A DNA stretch of 64,000 bases from Pandoraea pneumonica (GCF_902459645.1 NZ_CABPSK010000001.1:1922001-1986000), one strand, 5' to 3'. Positions 1 to 9,288 are shown, counted from the stretch's first letter. Made by a program: numbers and translations. Notes: generated from the letters alone by a model not told the origin.

Positions 1-321
1 GAATGTGAGCGAAGCCTTACGCAGCAAAATTGGGACATCCAAGTCATCGGAGACGACTTGTCGTGTGAAGGCGACCTTCTGCTCATGGTCGATGACGACT
101 TCAAGAAAAAGGTCATGCATACGCGAGCGGATGGCTGCCTCGTCGCGCAGCAGAACCGGCCATAGCTTTGACTGACGCCGGGCATCCACCGAAGGCCCCA
201 GAAGGAGTTGAACTAGGACCCGTCGGGTATCGATGGGTAGCGTCCCTGTATCTCCTTGGAAGGTTTCAACTTCGGCAACAGGGGAATCCGCCGCCATATC
301 GTCAGCAAGAGACTCATCCAT
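1..321 (-). CDS. jetB: Wadjet JetB (DUF4194), 5' part only, cut by window edge
   Basis: JetB is the kleisin-associated (KITE-like) subunit of the Wadjet SMC complex, which recognises and cleaves circular plasmid DNA. My translation of the reverse strand from the ATG at 321 gives 107 codons with no stop before the edge. It contains LPIDTRRVLVQLLLGPSVDA, then WPVLLRDEAAIRSRMHDLF and VAFTRQVV, which is the usual pattern of DUF4194 proteins. The start lies 4 nt after the jetA stop, so the two are translationally linked. jetC and jetD are expected further left and cannot be seen. Family assignment rests on recognising the sequence by eye. Confidence 0.85.
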   Translation of the reverse strand, partial: MDESLADDMAADSPVAEVETFQGDTGTLPIDTRRVLVQLLLGPSVDARRQSKLWPVLLRDEAAIRSRMHDLFLEVVIDHEQKVAFTRQVVSDDLDVPILLRKASLTF

Positions 322-325
322 CGTG

Positions 326-1789
326 TCAGTCAACGAGTTCAAGATAGCGCTCCCTCATGAAATAGATGGCGGGAACTTTGGCACGGCGCTGCACCTCGTC
401 GTCCCCTTTCCAGAGCACAATTTCTGTACCGCCGGTCACTTCCCCGTGCTTGGAGCCAAGCGCAACATAGCCGACAACGCTTCCCAAGCCCTGCTCCGCA
501 GGGTACTCAGCGAGAATTTGCGCAATGGAAACCTGAGATTGCCGCGCCAGGATGGACCGAACGTGGGCCTTGAGCGTACGGAAGTCGATTTCCGATTGCC
601 GAACCAGCTCGCTCACAATTTCGAGGTCCAGTTCGGAAGGCTCCGCCGCCTGCATCGACGAGTCGGTGACGCGCTCAGCTGGGTCATACAGTGCCCACTG
701 GGACACCGACCTGATTCGACTGCTAGACTGCATGAGTTCGAAGCCCACTTGCTCGTTTGGCCGAACCTCGTTCTTGGCACCCAGCGCGGCCTGCGTGGCC
801 GCTTTAATGAGGCCATGCAGCCGCCGGTGCTCGAGGAATTCTCGGCTCTGCACAAAGCTCTTGAGGCTACGTGCGAAATGCTGCAGCACATCGTGCACAC
901 CCCGTCCTTCATTCAACAAGGCTCCCGTCAGTCCCAGCAAGAATTTGCGCTCCTGCGACTCCAGTTGTCGTGCAAAGGGGCGGCCGGTCACCTCATCAAG
1001 CGACTCTCGTAGCGTTGCAGCCTGCTCGCTGTCGGTCAGCAAACGCCAGAACGCATGGAAGGTTCGACCCGCGTCACTCTCGCCAATGAGGTCGACGCCC
1101 GCGAAGAGTTGCTCCAACACGTCGCCGCGGCTACCTTCATTCTCCATCAAGCTCTGACGAAGACCTCGGTTCAACCTCTCGAATTCATCACGAACGCTTC
1201 GGAAGTCGGCTGCGAGCTCTTGCGCCAAAGCTATGACTTCGCGCGCACGCTCCACAGCGCGGTCTGCAGCAAGCGCTTTTACTCCGCCACGCTCGATCTC
1301 CTGAATCGCCAAGTCAATACGGTCGCGCTCAGCGCGCAGCGCAGCCAAACGCGCTTGAGGATTGGTGTTTGTTTCCTCAGCCAGTCGCGATAGCTGGTGA
1401 ATAACGACGGACAAGCGACTCTCGGTTGCCGTGGTACGTGGCTTCAAAAGCCCAGTGACAAAGCGCAGTGCTGTCAGTGCGTCAGCCGACAGCTCGTACT
1501 CCTCTTCAGACACTCCCACAGGGAATCGACGGGTCAACCATCCTTGGTTGAGCCATTCCGCGACATATGCCTGTGGTGTTTGCGGAAGCTCTTCTCCTAC
1601 TGCGCGCAACGCCTCAAGGTCCCGGGTCAGCCTTTCATGGAGCACTGAGCTTGGGAGCTCCTTTTCAGCGTCCATGAACAGAGACTGCAGCAAGGCGATC
1701 ACAACAGGCCCTTTGGTGGCCGCGAGCAAACGCCAGAGTGGCTGCTCACGTAGAGTACGAAAGGCAGCAGCGCCCCGCAACGCCTTCAT
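326..1789 (-). CDS. jetA: Wadjet JetA (DUF3375), kleisin-like subunit
   Basis: JetA is the MukF/kleisin-like subunit of the JetABC SMC motor that acts with nuclease JetD against plasmids. The 487-residue product begins MKALRGAAAFRTLREQPLWR. It shows the DUF3375 N-terminal winged-helix region (about 1-110), a TESRL segment followed by a helical, probably coiled-coil stretch (about 120-190, LAALRAERDRIDLAIQEIER), and a C-terminal region (RYLELVD end). Length fits the family. I chose the ATG at 1789 because it overlaps the upstream helicase stop as ATGA and begins at the conserved N-terminus; a longer reading to 1843 would add 18 residues inside the helicase gene. The coupling implies co-expression with the AddAB-like pair. 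Confidence 0.9.
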   Translation of the reverse strand: MKALRGAAAFRTLREQPLWRLLAATKGPVVIALLQSLFMDAEKELPSSVLHERLTRDLEALRAVGEELPQTPQAYVAEWLNQGWLTRRFPVGVSEEEYELSADALTALRFVTGLLKPRTTATESRLSVVIHQLSRLAEETNTNPQARLAALRAERDRIDLAIQEIERGGVKALAADRAVERAREVIALAQELAADFRSVRDEFERLNRGLRQSLMENEGSRGDVLEQLFAGVDLIGESDAGRTFHAFWRLLTDSEQAATLRESLDEVTGRPFARQLESQERKFLLGLTGALLNEGRGVHDVLQHFARSLKSFVQSREFLEHRRLHGLIKAATQAALGAKNEVRPNEQVGFELMQSSSRIRSVSQWALYDPAERVTDSSMQAAEPSELDLEIVSELVRQSEIDFRTLKAHVRSILARQSQVSIAQILAEYPAEQGLGSVVGYVALGSKHGEVTGGTEIVLWKGDDEVQRRAKVPAIYFMRERYLELVD

Positions 1790-4700
1790 GTGCACTCCCG
1801 CGCGAGACGCAACGCACGCGCAGCAACCGGAAAATAGAGCCACTGCTCGGCGACCGATATTCCCGTTGCAGCAACCAGAGCCTCAGCGTACGCAGCGAGT
1901 TGCGGACCGTGCTCAAGGGCCAACTGCTCATTCCGATCGGAGCCACCTGGGTTGGATTTGTGGTCGACAAGAATCCATCCTTTAGAGGATTGCACCAGTA
2001 GGTCGATACGGCCCCTGACGCGCGTTCCGTCGGGACGATTCGCCTCAATCGGGACCTCGACAAAGGTCGGACACCCAGGCCAGCGCTCGTGGCACCACGC
2101 ACGGAAGGCGGTGAGCTGCGCGACGACTGCGGCGTTGTCGACAGTATTGCCTACGCCCCAATTGCTGAGAATGCTGCTGACATCGCCCTGCTCCACCGCT
2201 CCCCGTGCACCAGCCCGAGCAATGCAGTGATGCACTGCCGTCCCCAGGTCCGCCATGTCGGGCTTTCCCGTCAGCGCAATGCGAATGCCGACATCCGCGG
2301 TCTCAGCAATGTCGAACTGGCCGCCAACAGCGCTACTAGGCCCGTACCACAAGGGCACAGCCGATGCGTGAGGGCGACGGGTGAACCAATGACGGTCCTG
2401 CGGTGCCCGCGCTGGCGGCTCCATTGCGCATTCGTCTTTGCTCCAGTCCTTGGAGGCTCTTGAGCACCGCTGGCCATCAGGAAGTACCAGCTCCTCAGTT
2501 GGGCCAAATAGCAGCGGACTTGCCCCCGGTACCTCATCCACCCAGCTGCGTACCGGTCCAGATTTTCTGGAGAACGACACCAAGACGTTCACATCTCTGG
2601 CTCGAGTCAACCCGACGTAGAGCAAGCGCTTGCTCTCCGCCACTGCATCTTTCTGCATTGCCTCCCCGGTAGCGCTTGCCTCCGCGTTTGCCGCAGCTTG
2701 GGGCGGAGAGCGTTTGCCCCAGGTCTTCAGCCAGCAATGAATGAAGCGATTACCAAGCGGCAGTTGCGGATCAAAGGCACCTTCCGTTCGTGCGCGCACG
2801 CTCCAAATGGCGCTTCTAGCGGTGTCCCCAAGCGAGGTGAGTACAACCACTGGCCATTCCAAACCTTTGGAACCGTGGTAGGTAAGAACTGTGACGGCGT
2901 TGTCCGCTGTCGCCGCCCGGCTATCATCCTCAGCTTCCGCCGCCGCATCGAGCCATCTCAGCATCCCACTGACCGTCGCAGGCCGCTTGGCCGCAACGCA
3001 TTCGTCTTCGTAGGCTTTTCCCAGTTCGACTAGGGCCTCTACGTTGGCCAATCGGTTGCGGGCCTCATGCGGAGAGCCGGACCATTGGGCGACAAGCTGA
3101 GCAACGTGCGATTCCGCAGTTGCCAGACGCAGAGCTTCCAGCGGTGTCAGGGACGTGAAGGCTGGCCGCAGTCCTTCGAGACGTGCAAGGAGGGGGTGTG
3201 CTGATTCACCATGCGTCTTCCACTCATGAGCTTTGGCGTCGGCCTGCCCAAGATAATCGAGGCGGTCCGCGAGCCAAATGTCTATCGGGGTGCCGTCTGC
3301 CAACGTGAGCACCACTGCGGATGCAACCGTATCGCTGACGTCGTTCATGCGACGAAGACAAGCCAGGACAAAGATGGCTTCTGCTGTTCCCAGCAGGCCG
3401 GCGCGTGGACTTTCGGAAGGAATACCCCATCGGGTGAGCGATGTGACGGCCAGGTCCACTTGGTCGTTTCTCCGGCAAAGGACCCCAATGTCACTGGGTC
3501 GGATTGCCCTAAGGGTCTTGGTCACCCTGTCTTCCACCTGCGCCCCGGAGGCAAGTAGCTCCGCAACAGCCTGGCCCAATGCCAGGTAGTCCGTGCCGTT
3601 TTTGCTGCTCTCAAAGTTCCAGTTCAACAGCGAACGCTGGCCGGGCAGGTCCTTGCGAGCGGGTTGTAGTTGAACGTCCTGAGGTGTCAGGTCCGCCTGG
3701 AAGGCGCCTCCAAACACTGCATTCGTGAGCGAGACCAAAGCTGGGGTGGACCGTCGCGATGTCGTCAGGGGCTGTCCGATAGTGCCGCCCCAGCCCGGAA
3801 TGGCTCCGATGACTCCAGCAATGAGGCTGGCATCGGTCCCGCGAAAGCCATAAATGGCTTGCTTGGGATCGCCAACCCAAATTGAACGCTTGGCCAGATT
3901 AGCGAACTCCACGAACAGCGCAAGCTGGAGAGGGCTCGTGTCCTGGAACTCATCAACCATCACGAGGTCCAGTTCGTCAGCCAGAGCTTCACGGACGCTC
4001 GTGTTTTCTCGGATCGCGCGCAATAACAGCACTTCCTGGTCACTGAAGTCCACGGCTCCCATGGCCTTCTTGGCCTCCGCGTAGGCGTCCAGGGCATCGG
4101 CTGCGAGATTGAATATCAACTCCAGATACCGCCTCACTTCGGAGTGGAAGGCTGGATGGGATTCGTGCACCTGAGCCGCAGTTTTCACGGGTTCGAGAAG
4201 GTCCTTGACCTTGGCGCCTGCGTCGATGCCTGCAGCACCAATCCAATCAGGCCAAGACCATCGGTCCTCGCGGAACGCACGCTCGAGTTGTTGCAAGTAG
4301 GCCAAACCGTCCTGAAGGTTCTTGGCCACTTTTGCGCCAGCAGCAACTTGCGCCTCGACATAGGAAGAGACCTCCTGTCGCGCCGTTGCCACGGCCGCGA
4401 CTAGAACCGTTGTCGGGTCTGTACCTGCGGTTGGGGCTGGCCAGTTCGCAAGCATCTGATCTGCGTTGTGAGGCCCCATCGTCCGCAGCGCTGCTGGCGC
4501 TATATCGTTGTCCAGGGCCGCCTTGACGACGTCCTTGACGGTTTTGGCCCAGTCTTCCTGCTCGATTCCAAATCTGCGGGTGAGCCGAACCAATTCGGAC
4601 TGGCCCACGGCGTCGAGAGTCTCGGCAAGCGACGTTTCGAGCAACCGTTTCGTCTGCCCTTCGCTCAGAACGGTCTGATCGGGGGATAGTCCCAGCTCAA

Positions 4701-4971
4701 AGCAGAACCGCTTGAGCATATGGCCGCAGACACCGTTGACCGTTCCCAGCCTGGCTTGTCCGATGGCTGTGGCAAGGTCGACACGGCCTTTCTCCAGCAA
4801 CCATGACCGAGCGCGTTCGCGCAATTCCGTGGCGGCCTTCACCGTAAATGTCGTTGCGAGAATGGCATGAGGCCGGGCGAACCCAGACTCGAGTGCTTGG
4901 GCGAGGGTTTCGGTCAGTTTGTAGGTCTTGCCGCTACCGGCGCCCGCGCTCACAAATTCGATGTTGTTCAT
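1786..4971 (-). CDS. AddA/RecB-like UvrD-family helicase with C-terminal PD-(D/E)XK nuclease
   Basis: Superfamily 1A helicase-nuclease of 1061 residues, expected to unwind and degrade DNA together with the AddB-like partner. Visible motifs: Walker A SAGAGSGKT (about 8-16), motif Ia TTFTVKAATELRERA (about 40), Walker B DEFQD (340-344), motif III VGDPKQAIYGFRG (about 366-378), motif V TYHGSKGLEWPVV, motif VI LLYVGLTRAR, and near the end GRIDLLV plus LVDHKS with a later QLAAYAEAL. These give nuclease residues D990, D1003 and K1005. The start ATG at 4971 shares one base with the upstream TAA (TAATG); the ATG at 5013 lies inside the partner gene. The 3' end overlaps jetA (ATGA). General RecB-type repair function is an alternative, but chromosomal addAB or recBCD would not normally sit in a Wadjet operon. 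Confidence 0.85.
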   Translation of the reverse strand: MNNIEFVSAGAGSGKTYKLTETLAQALESGFARPHAILATTFTVKAATELRERARSWLLEKGRVDLATAIGQARLGTVNGVCGHMLKRFCFELGLSPDQTVLSEGQTKRLLETSLAETLDAVGQSELVRLTRRFGIEQEDWAKTVKDVVKAALDNDIAPAALRTMGPHNADQMLANWPAPTAGTDPTTVLVAAVATARQEVSSYVEAQVAAGAKVAKNLQDGLAYLQQLERAFREDRWSWPDWIGAAGIDAGAKVKDLLEPVKTAAQVHESHPAFHSEVRRYLELIFNLAADALDAYAEAKKAMGAVDFSDQEVLLLRAIRENTSVREALADELDLVMVDEFQDTSPLQLALFVEFANLAKRSIWVGDPKQAIYGFRGTDASLIAGVIGAIPGWGGTIGQPLTTSRRSTPALVSLTNAVFGGAFQADLTPQDVQLQPARKDLPGQRSLLNWNFESSKNGTDYLALGQAVAELLASGAQVEDRVTKTLRAIRPSDIGVLCRRNDQVDLAVTSLTRWGIPSESPRAGLLGTAEAIFVLACLRRMNDVSDTVASAVVLTLADGTPIDIWLADRLDYLGQADAKAHEWKTHGESAHPLLARLEGLRPAFTSLTPLEALRLATAESHVAQLVAQWSGSPHEARNRLANVEALVELGKAYEDECVAAKRPATVSGMLRWLDAAAEAEDDSRAATADNAVTVLTYHGSKGLEWPVVVLTSLGDTARSAIWSVRARTEGAFDPQLPLGNRFIHCWLKTWGKRSPPQAAANAEASATGEAMQKDAVAESKRLLYVGLTRARDVNVLVSFSRKSGPVRSWVDEVPGASPLLFGPTEELVLPDGQRCSRASKDWSKDECAMEPPARAPQDRHWFTRRPHASAVPLWYGPSSAVGGQFDIAETADVGIRIALTGKPDMADLGTAVHHCIARAGARGAVEQGDVSSILSNWGVGNTVDNAAVVAQLTAFRAWCHERWPGCPTFVEVPIEANRPDGTRVRGRIDLLVQSSKGWILVDHKSNPGGSDRNEQLALEHGPQLAAYAEALVAATGISVAEQWLYFPVAARALRLARECT

Positions 4972-7589
4972 TACTCCCACCCTCCCAGCAATACGAGATA
5001 GTCTCGGTCCCACCGGCTGGGTCCCTTAACCGGCAAAGTGCCATCGGGACCGTTGTAGTCGTCAGTTGGCTCTTGCGGGACGACTTCAATTTCCCCTGCT
5101 GCGAACTGGTCAGTTCTCCAGGTCCAAGTCGCCTTTGCCCGTTCGAGCAAAGTGCGCACCGTAACGTTGTCGGGTGGCGATGTGAGTTGCGCCTGCGGGA
5201 AGATTCCGGGGTGCGAAATCAACAACGCGCCGCTTTCCAGGATGAAGAATCCCAGTGCCACAGGCGCAATTCCAGTCTTTTGCTCGACCAGGCTGGAGTA
5301 CAGTGCCAGTTGAAGATGGCCGCCCTCGCGGAGCATCCGAGAGTAGTAGTTGTCCCCGCGCCATTTCATATCAAGGGCGACAGCTTTGTTGTCGGGCAGT
5401 TCGACCAGGAGGTCAATCTTGCCTGTCAACGGTATTGGACCAAGCGCACCATCAAACTCGGCCTCGGTCTGAACGCGTACAGCTTTGGCTGCGCGTAAAT
5501 GGTCCAAGAGCGAGCATATTGCGCCTTCGCAGGTCATCTGGAAGCGCTGCAGGCTGATGCCAGCGCCCTGCATCAGTAGGACCGCTCCCTCTGTGCGGAG
5601 CAGTTCATCGGCCTGAGCTCGGTACCAGTCCTTGGCTTTTTGGTTCGACCAGGTCAGAGCATCTGCATGCGCAAAGAGCATTTCGAAGACGCGGTGGGCA
5701 AGGATGCCTAGAAGGCGGTTGTCTTCTTCTACCGCAAGAATGGACGTCGGGTTCAACCGGGCAATCCGCTTGAGAGCAAAGAGCGCAGGCGCATTGAACA
5801 ACTCGTTGAGTGCCGTGTACGACTGTTGATTGGTGGACAGCTTCAGCGGCCCGGGGAGCTGGATATGGCGTTGCACGTCAGGAAACGGGAGCGGCACCAC
5901 CTGTTCGGTCAGTGATCCTAGAAGCTGGCTGCCACATGCTGCCTCGAGGTCCATGGCCTGCGCTTCAAAGTCCGGGATGAGTTGTTGGAGAAGTTGTCGT
6001 ACAGGGTGGACTTCCCGGCCAGGAGGGGGTGCAACCAGCACAAAGCGTTTGCGGGCTGCCAACAAAGGGCGTAGCCATTGCATGGACAAGGACGCCAACT
6101 GACTCACTGGATCCCGCAGTTCTACCCCTAACTCCTTCAATGCTTGGACTTCCGCGCTTGACCAAGGGAGTTGCTGTACCAGCATTGGCGTGGAAGGCAT
6201 CCACCAGATAACCTCATCAACCGGCTCAATGCAAGCTGCTGCGCTGTTTGCAGAGCGCATGCACCCGACCTGTGAAACGGCACCAGGATTGGATGCGCCT
6301 GTTGGCGTCGCATGGGCCACAAGCTGTTCAATTTGCCGGGGCATCAGCGTGGTGATGCCCTGTCGGGAAAGTTCAGAGAGACTGTCGAAAACAGCTGCGC
6401 ATTGCCGATGCGCAGGTGCGAACGTGGCCGCTATCTCGGGGTCGCCGGACAACCTGCGTCGCATCGCTTCCTTGAGCCTGTCGACCCGCGCGAGCAAGGG
6501 GCCCAAGGGCGCCCCCTCCTGGCGTGGCCAGCGTTCGCCTTCAAGCCAGAACTCAATATCGAGCACCAGTACTTCGCCATCTTTGCCGGCGGCAATTTTT
6601 TTCTTGGCCTCTATCCAAGCTGCTCCGCCAATCCCAGGCTGCTCAGCAACGGCTTTCGCGAGCGCGGCTCGCGCTCTCCGGCTGAACGGTCCCACCGGGT
6701 GAGTCAAGAAGTCGACCAGGCGGCTAACGTCGAGAGGTTCCCAGCACATCTCCAAGGCTAGGCCCAGCGCCTGCAAGGCAGGGCGAAGTTGGCTGGGGTT
6801 CTCAAAGCCGCAGTTCACTCCACCTGTGGCGACCAACGTGGTATCGAGCGAGTCACCGTGGTTTTCCGCGAGGACCAGCCGGTCCATGGGGTGCGCGGCG
6901 GCGTAAGCACCGAGCCAGTGCTCAGCTGTCGAAAAGGAGAGTGTGCGAACGAGCTGCACACTGCCATCAGTAATGGGAGATATCTTGTTCGGCGGTTCCT
7001 GCCCCGACATGACGAGAACCGCCTTTTCTTGCAGGATGCGCAGTGCCCCTTCTCCCTGCGGGGCCGAAGGGCTGACGTTCACACCGGGCAAGCAGGCCAG
7101 CACCCTGCGCCACAAGGGGGAAAAATCTTCCAGGGGGTCAACGAGGGAGACTGAGGTAATCGGGCCGGGGCCTGTAGTCTTGAGCACCTGCTCCACCAAT
7201 AGCAACCGAGTGGCTTCACCCGGTGGCATAGCCGACGCTGTCGACTCAACCATGGCCAGTTCTTTAAGCCGGACAGGATGCGACGCCAGTGCAGTTCCCT
7301 GCCAGCCCCCGAGAAGCCACTCATCTCGCCAGGACAGGAGCTTCGCCGCAGTGCCAACGCTGTCGACTTTCATGGATGCACTGTAGAAACGGGCGCCATT
7401 GTCGTGGTCCTGAAGATGCCCCATGTAGACCGCAACCCGCTGCGCTGCAGCGACCTCGGGTTTGGCCAAGCCAAGGTACGTTTCAAGTAACGACAGAAAG
7501 CCGAGCCGCCCCACAACCGGGGCATTGAAGGAGTTCTGCGGTGAGGGCCCCTGGCGGGCATCAAGATTCAGACCAAAGGTGACATGCAT
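4971..7589 (-). CDS. AddB-like PD-(D/E)XK nuclease family protein
   Basis: Partner of the downstream helicase, 872 residues. The N-terminal three quarters resemble an inactivated helicase-like AddB core, with no Walker A motif I can see. The C-terminus carries a RecB-type nuclease fold: HRVFEMLFAH (conserved His), GKIDLLVELP (D726), VALDMKW (D740, K742) and QLALYSSLV (QxxxY). The four-cysteine iron-sulphur clasp of canonical AddB is not evident. Its stop codon overlaps the next start (TAATG), so the pair is stoichiometrically coupled as in addBA operons. No good Shine-Dalgarno was seen before ATG 7589, and about 200 nt separate it from the preceding small gene. Whether it works in repair or defence is inferred only from the Wadjet context. 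Confidence 0.75.
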   Translation of the reverse strand: MHVTFGLNLDARQGPSPQNSFNAPVVGRLGFLSLLETYLGLAKPEVAAAQRVAVYMGHLQDHDNGARFYSASMKVDSVGTAAKLLSWRDEWLLGGWQGTALASHPVRLKELAMVESTASAMPPGEATRLLLVEQVLKTTGPGPITSVSLVDPLEDFSPLWRRVLACLPGVNVSPSAPQGEGALRILQEKAVLVMSGQEPPNKISPITDGSVQLVRTLSFSTAEHWLGAYAAAHPMDRLVLAENHGDSLDTTLVATGGVNCGFENPSQLRPALQALGLALEMCWEPLDVSRLVDFLTHPVGPFSRRARAALAKAVAEQPGIGGAAWIEAKKKIAAGKDGEVLVLDIEFWLEGERWPRQEGAPLGPLLARVDRLKEAMRRRLSGDPEIAATFAPAHRQCAAVFDSLSELSRQGITTLMPRQIEQLVAHATPTGASNPGAVSQVGCMRSANSAAACIEPVDEVIWWMPSTPMLVQQLPWSSAEVQALKELGVELRDPVSQLASLSMQWLRPLLAARKRFVLVAPPPGREVHPVRQLLQQLIPDFEAQAMDLEAACGSQLLGSLTEQVVPLPFPDVQRHIQLPGPLKLSTNQQSYTALNELFNAPALFALKRIARLNPTSILAVEEDNRLLGILAHRVFEMLFAHADALTWSNQKAKDWYRAQADELLRTEGAVLLMQGAGISLQRFQMTCEGAICSLLDHLRAAKAVRVQTEAEFDGALGPIPLTGKIDLLVELPDNKAVALDMKWRGDNYYSRMLREGGHLQLALYSSLVEQKTGIAPVALGFFILESGALLISHPGIFPQAQLTSPPDNVTVRTLLERAKATWTWRTDQFAAGEIEVVPQEPTDDYNGPDGTLPVKGPSRWDRDYLVLLGGWE

Positions 7590-7791
7590 GGCGCGTTAAG
7601 CAAGTAGCGTAAGCACGTCTGGGAACCGTGCCTGCGCGGTCAAAGCGAAGGGCTACATCAGCTAGTTCCGAGTTCCACTCCCCAGAGTGTCAAACCTGGC
7701 TGGCCTGATGAAGGTCGAACGCTGCCCGGTCTCCAGAACAGCGCGTTGGCTACTTGTGCTCCTTGCGAACGCCCTTGGCGGGCTCGCCGTC

Positions 7792-7926
7792 CTACTTTTG
7801 GTCCATGAAGCGGCCGTTGTCAGTATCGCGCTTGGTCCAGATCTGGTTGGTGGGGGTGAACATCCGCAATCGGTCACGTACAGCGCCGCGAGGGGCGTTG
7901 TCACCAGCAGGGACGTTTTTGGCCAT
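7792..7926 (-). CDS. Small basic hypothetical protein, apparently truncated by an in-frame amber codon
   Basis: A 44-codon reading frame starting MAKNVPAGDNAPRGAVRDRL and containing IWTKRDTDNGRFMDQK, preceded by AGGAG six bases before the ATG. The pattern resembles a widespread family of small basic proteins of unknown function with a WTKRD...GRFMD core followed by a KDG...KGVR(K/R)E tail. Here a TAG follows FMDQK, but the same frame continues as DGEPAKGVRKEHK to a second TAG at 7750-7752. The full-length family product therefore seems to be interrupted by a single nonsense codon or needs readthrough. It lies 17 nt after the 92-residue gene in the same operon. Confidence 0.6.
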   Translation of the reverse strand: MAKNVPAGDNAPRGAVRDRLRMFTPTNQIWTKRDTDNGRFMDQK

Positions 7927-7943
7927 TTCAGTCTCCTGCGTGG

Positions 7944-8222
7944 TTACGCGTTGAGGGTGTGGGTCCAGGCAGGGAGCCCACTGCGAGAAAGGAAATCCAC
8001 CAGGGACGGGCTTCCGAAGAACTGCAGTCGCCCACCGGACATGAAGGCGAGGGCTGCTTGGTCGATACGAAGGTTCGCATTCAGTGCTTTGGCCGTCAGC
8101 TGGGTCAGCAACCGGGAGTTGTCGTCCCGGGTGCCTGAGGACGAGCGGGCGTCGAAGACGGCAAAGTTAATCCAGCCGCCGTTCTGTGCACGCTCCCGAA
8201 TATGGGCGAAATTCACTTTCAT
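7944..8222 (-). CDS. Hypothetical 92-residue protein in the WYL-AddAB-Wadjet operon
   Basis: Not recognised. The product starts MKVNFAHIRERAQNGGWINF and contains VFDARSSSGTRDDNSRLLTQ and LQFFGSPSLVDFLSRSG. It has no signal peptide, membrane segment or metal motif, and looks like a small soluble alpha/beta protein. A clear ribosome-binding site (AGGAGAG, six bases before ATG 8222) and its position 73 nt after the WYL gene and 17 nt before the next small gene support a real gene. Its conserved operon position suggests an accessory or antitoxin-like role, but that is only inference. Confidence 0.65.
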   Translation of the reverse strand: MKVNFAHIRERAQNGGWINFAVFDARSSSGTRDDNSRLLTQLTAKALNANLRIDQAALAFMSGGRLQFFGSPSLVDFLSRSGLPAWTHTLNA

Positions 8223-8295
8223 CTTGCACTCTCCTAGCTCGGAAAAATGTCGAGCATGGCTTCATTATTGCGAGAGCACTGGATCAAATAACGAC

Positions 8296-9288
8296 CTACT
8301 GAACGGCCGCAGGAAGATTTTTTGTTGCAGCGGCGCACAGCGCTGCATGAAGGCGTTGACGCAGCTCTGGTGGTTCAAGAATCTCGACCTCTGGGCTGTG
8401 GCGCAGAAGGTCCATCAACAGCTCTTGGTCGTTGGAGTATGGAATCTCCAAAATGTAGCTGCCGTCCTCGAGATGCTCGCTAGACTGGTCGTGGTGCCAG
8501 GTCTCCTTGCTGACCCATTGAGCTCGTTCTCGGGTGAACTTCAAGCGAGCGCGGTGGGCCGCCTGGCCGGCAAAAATGCCGTAGCCACTGCGGAAGTGCT
8601 CCTGCATCTCGTCGTGACTGACTTCCAGGGCGGCCTCGTCTACAACGCGGACATCGTCAACGGCCTCCAGCGCAAAGGACCTGAGGGCATTGCGAGTGTG
8701 GCACCACGCGTCCAACATCCAGTTTTCGCGGTAGTGCACCAATTGTTGGGGAGAAATGGTGCGCTCCGTATACTCTTTGCGGTCACGGTTCAGATACCGC
8801 AGATGCAAGCGTTTGCTGCCCAGCAGAGCTCCCGCTATGAGCTGGAAGTGCTTGGACTCAACTTTCCTGGGCGCAAAATGGATGAGCTTAAGCCTGCGCT
8901 CTATCGACTTGGACGAGTTGGTGCCTTCGGCGAGCAGGCTGCGGAGACGGGATTTCAACGGGCTGACGTGCTCTTCCAACAGTCCGGGCTGCACACCCTC
9001 CACCAGATGAAGCATCGTCAGCAGTGCAAAAATCTCTGATTCGTTGAACCAGACCCCAGGAAGCTCGAACCGGCCGCCATCCGCCAACTCGTCACGGACG
9101 ACCCAGCCGCGTCGGCTGCGGTCCCATTCGACCGGGCATCCGAGCCGGTCGCGAAGAAACTCGAGGTCACGCTTTACAGAAGCATGCGAAACCTCCAGTT
9201 CAGCTATGAACGTAGCCATCGACACAGCACCGTGCCGGCGGATGAGACGCACGATTTTCGTTATACGCTCGATGCTAATCTTCGACAT
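8296..9288 (-). CDS. WYL-domain transcriptional regulator
   Basis: A 330-residue regulator with an N-terminal winged HTH (ITKIVRLIRRHGAVSMATFI then VSHASVKRDLEFLRDRLG, residues 8-50), a central WYL domain (SPQQLVHYRENWMLDAWC and LRSFALEAVDDV, about 185-225) and a C-terminal WCX-like extension. WYL proteins such as BrxR and CapW commonly repress phage-defence operons and sense nucleic acid or another damage signal. It is the first gene of the leftward operon leading to jetAB and lies just after the CBASS genes, so it could control either unit. Two inverted repeats lie upstream at 9396-9423. The start has GGAAGCC immediately before ATG. Confidence 0.85.
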   Translation of the reverse strand: MSKISIERITKIVRLIRRHGAVSMATFIAELEVSHASVKRDLEFLRDRLGCPVEWDRSRRGWVVRDELADGGRFELPGVWFNESEIFALLTMLHLVEGVQPGLLEEHVSPLKSRLRSLLAEGTNSSKSIERRLKLIHFAPRKVESKHFQLIAGALLGSKRLHLRYLNRDRKEYTERTISPQQLVHYRENWMLDAWCHTRNALRSFALEAVDDVRVVDEAALEVSHDEMQEHFRSGYGIFAGQAAHRARLKFTRERAQWVSKETWHHDQSSEHLEDGSYILEIPYSNDQELLMDLLRHSPEVEILEPPELRQRLHAALCAAATKNLPAAVQ

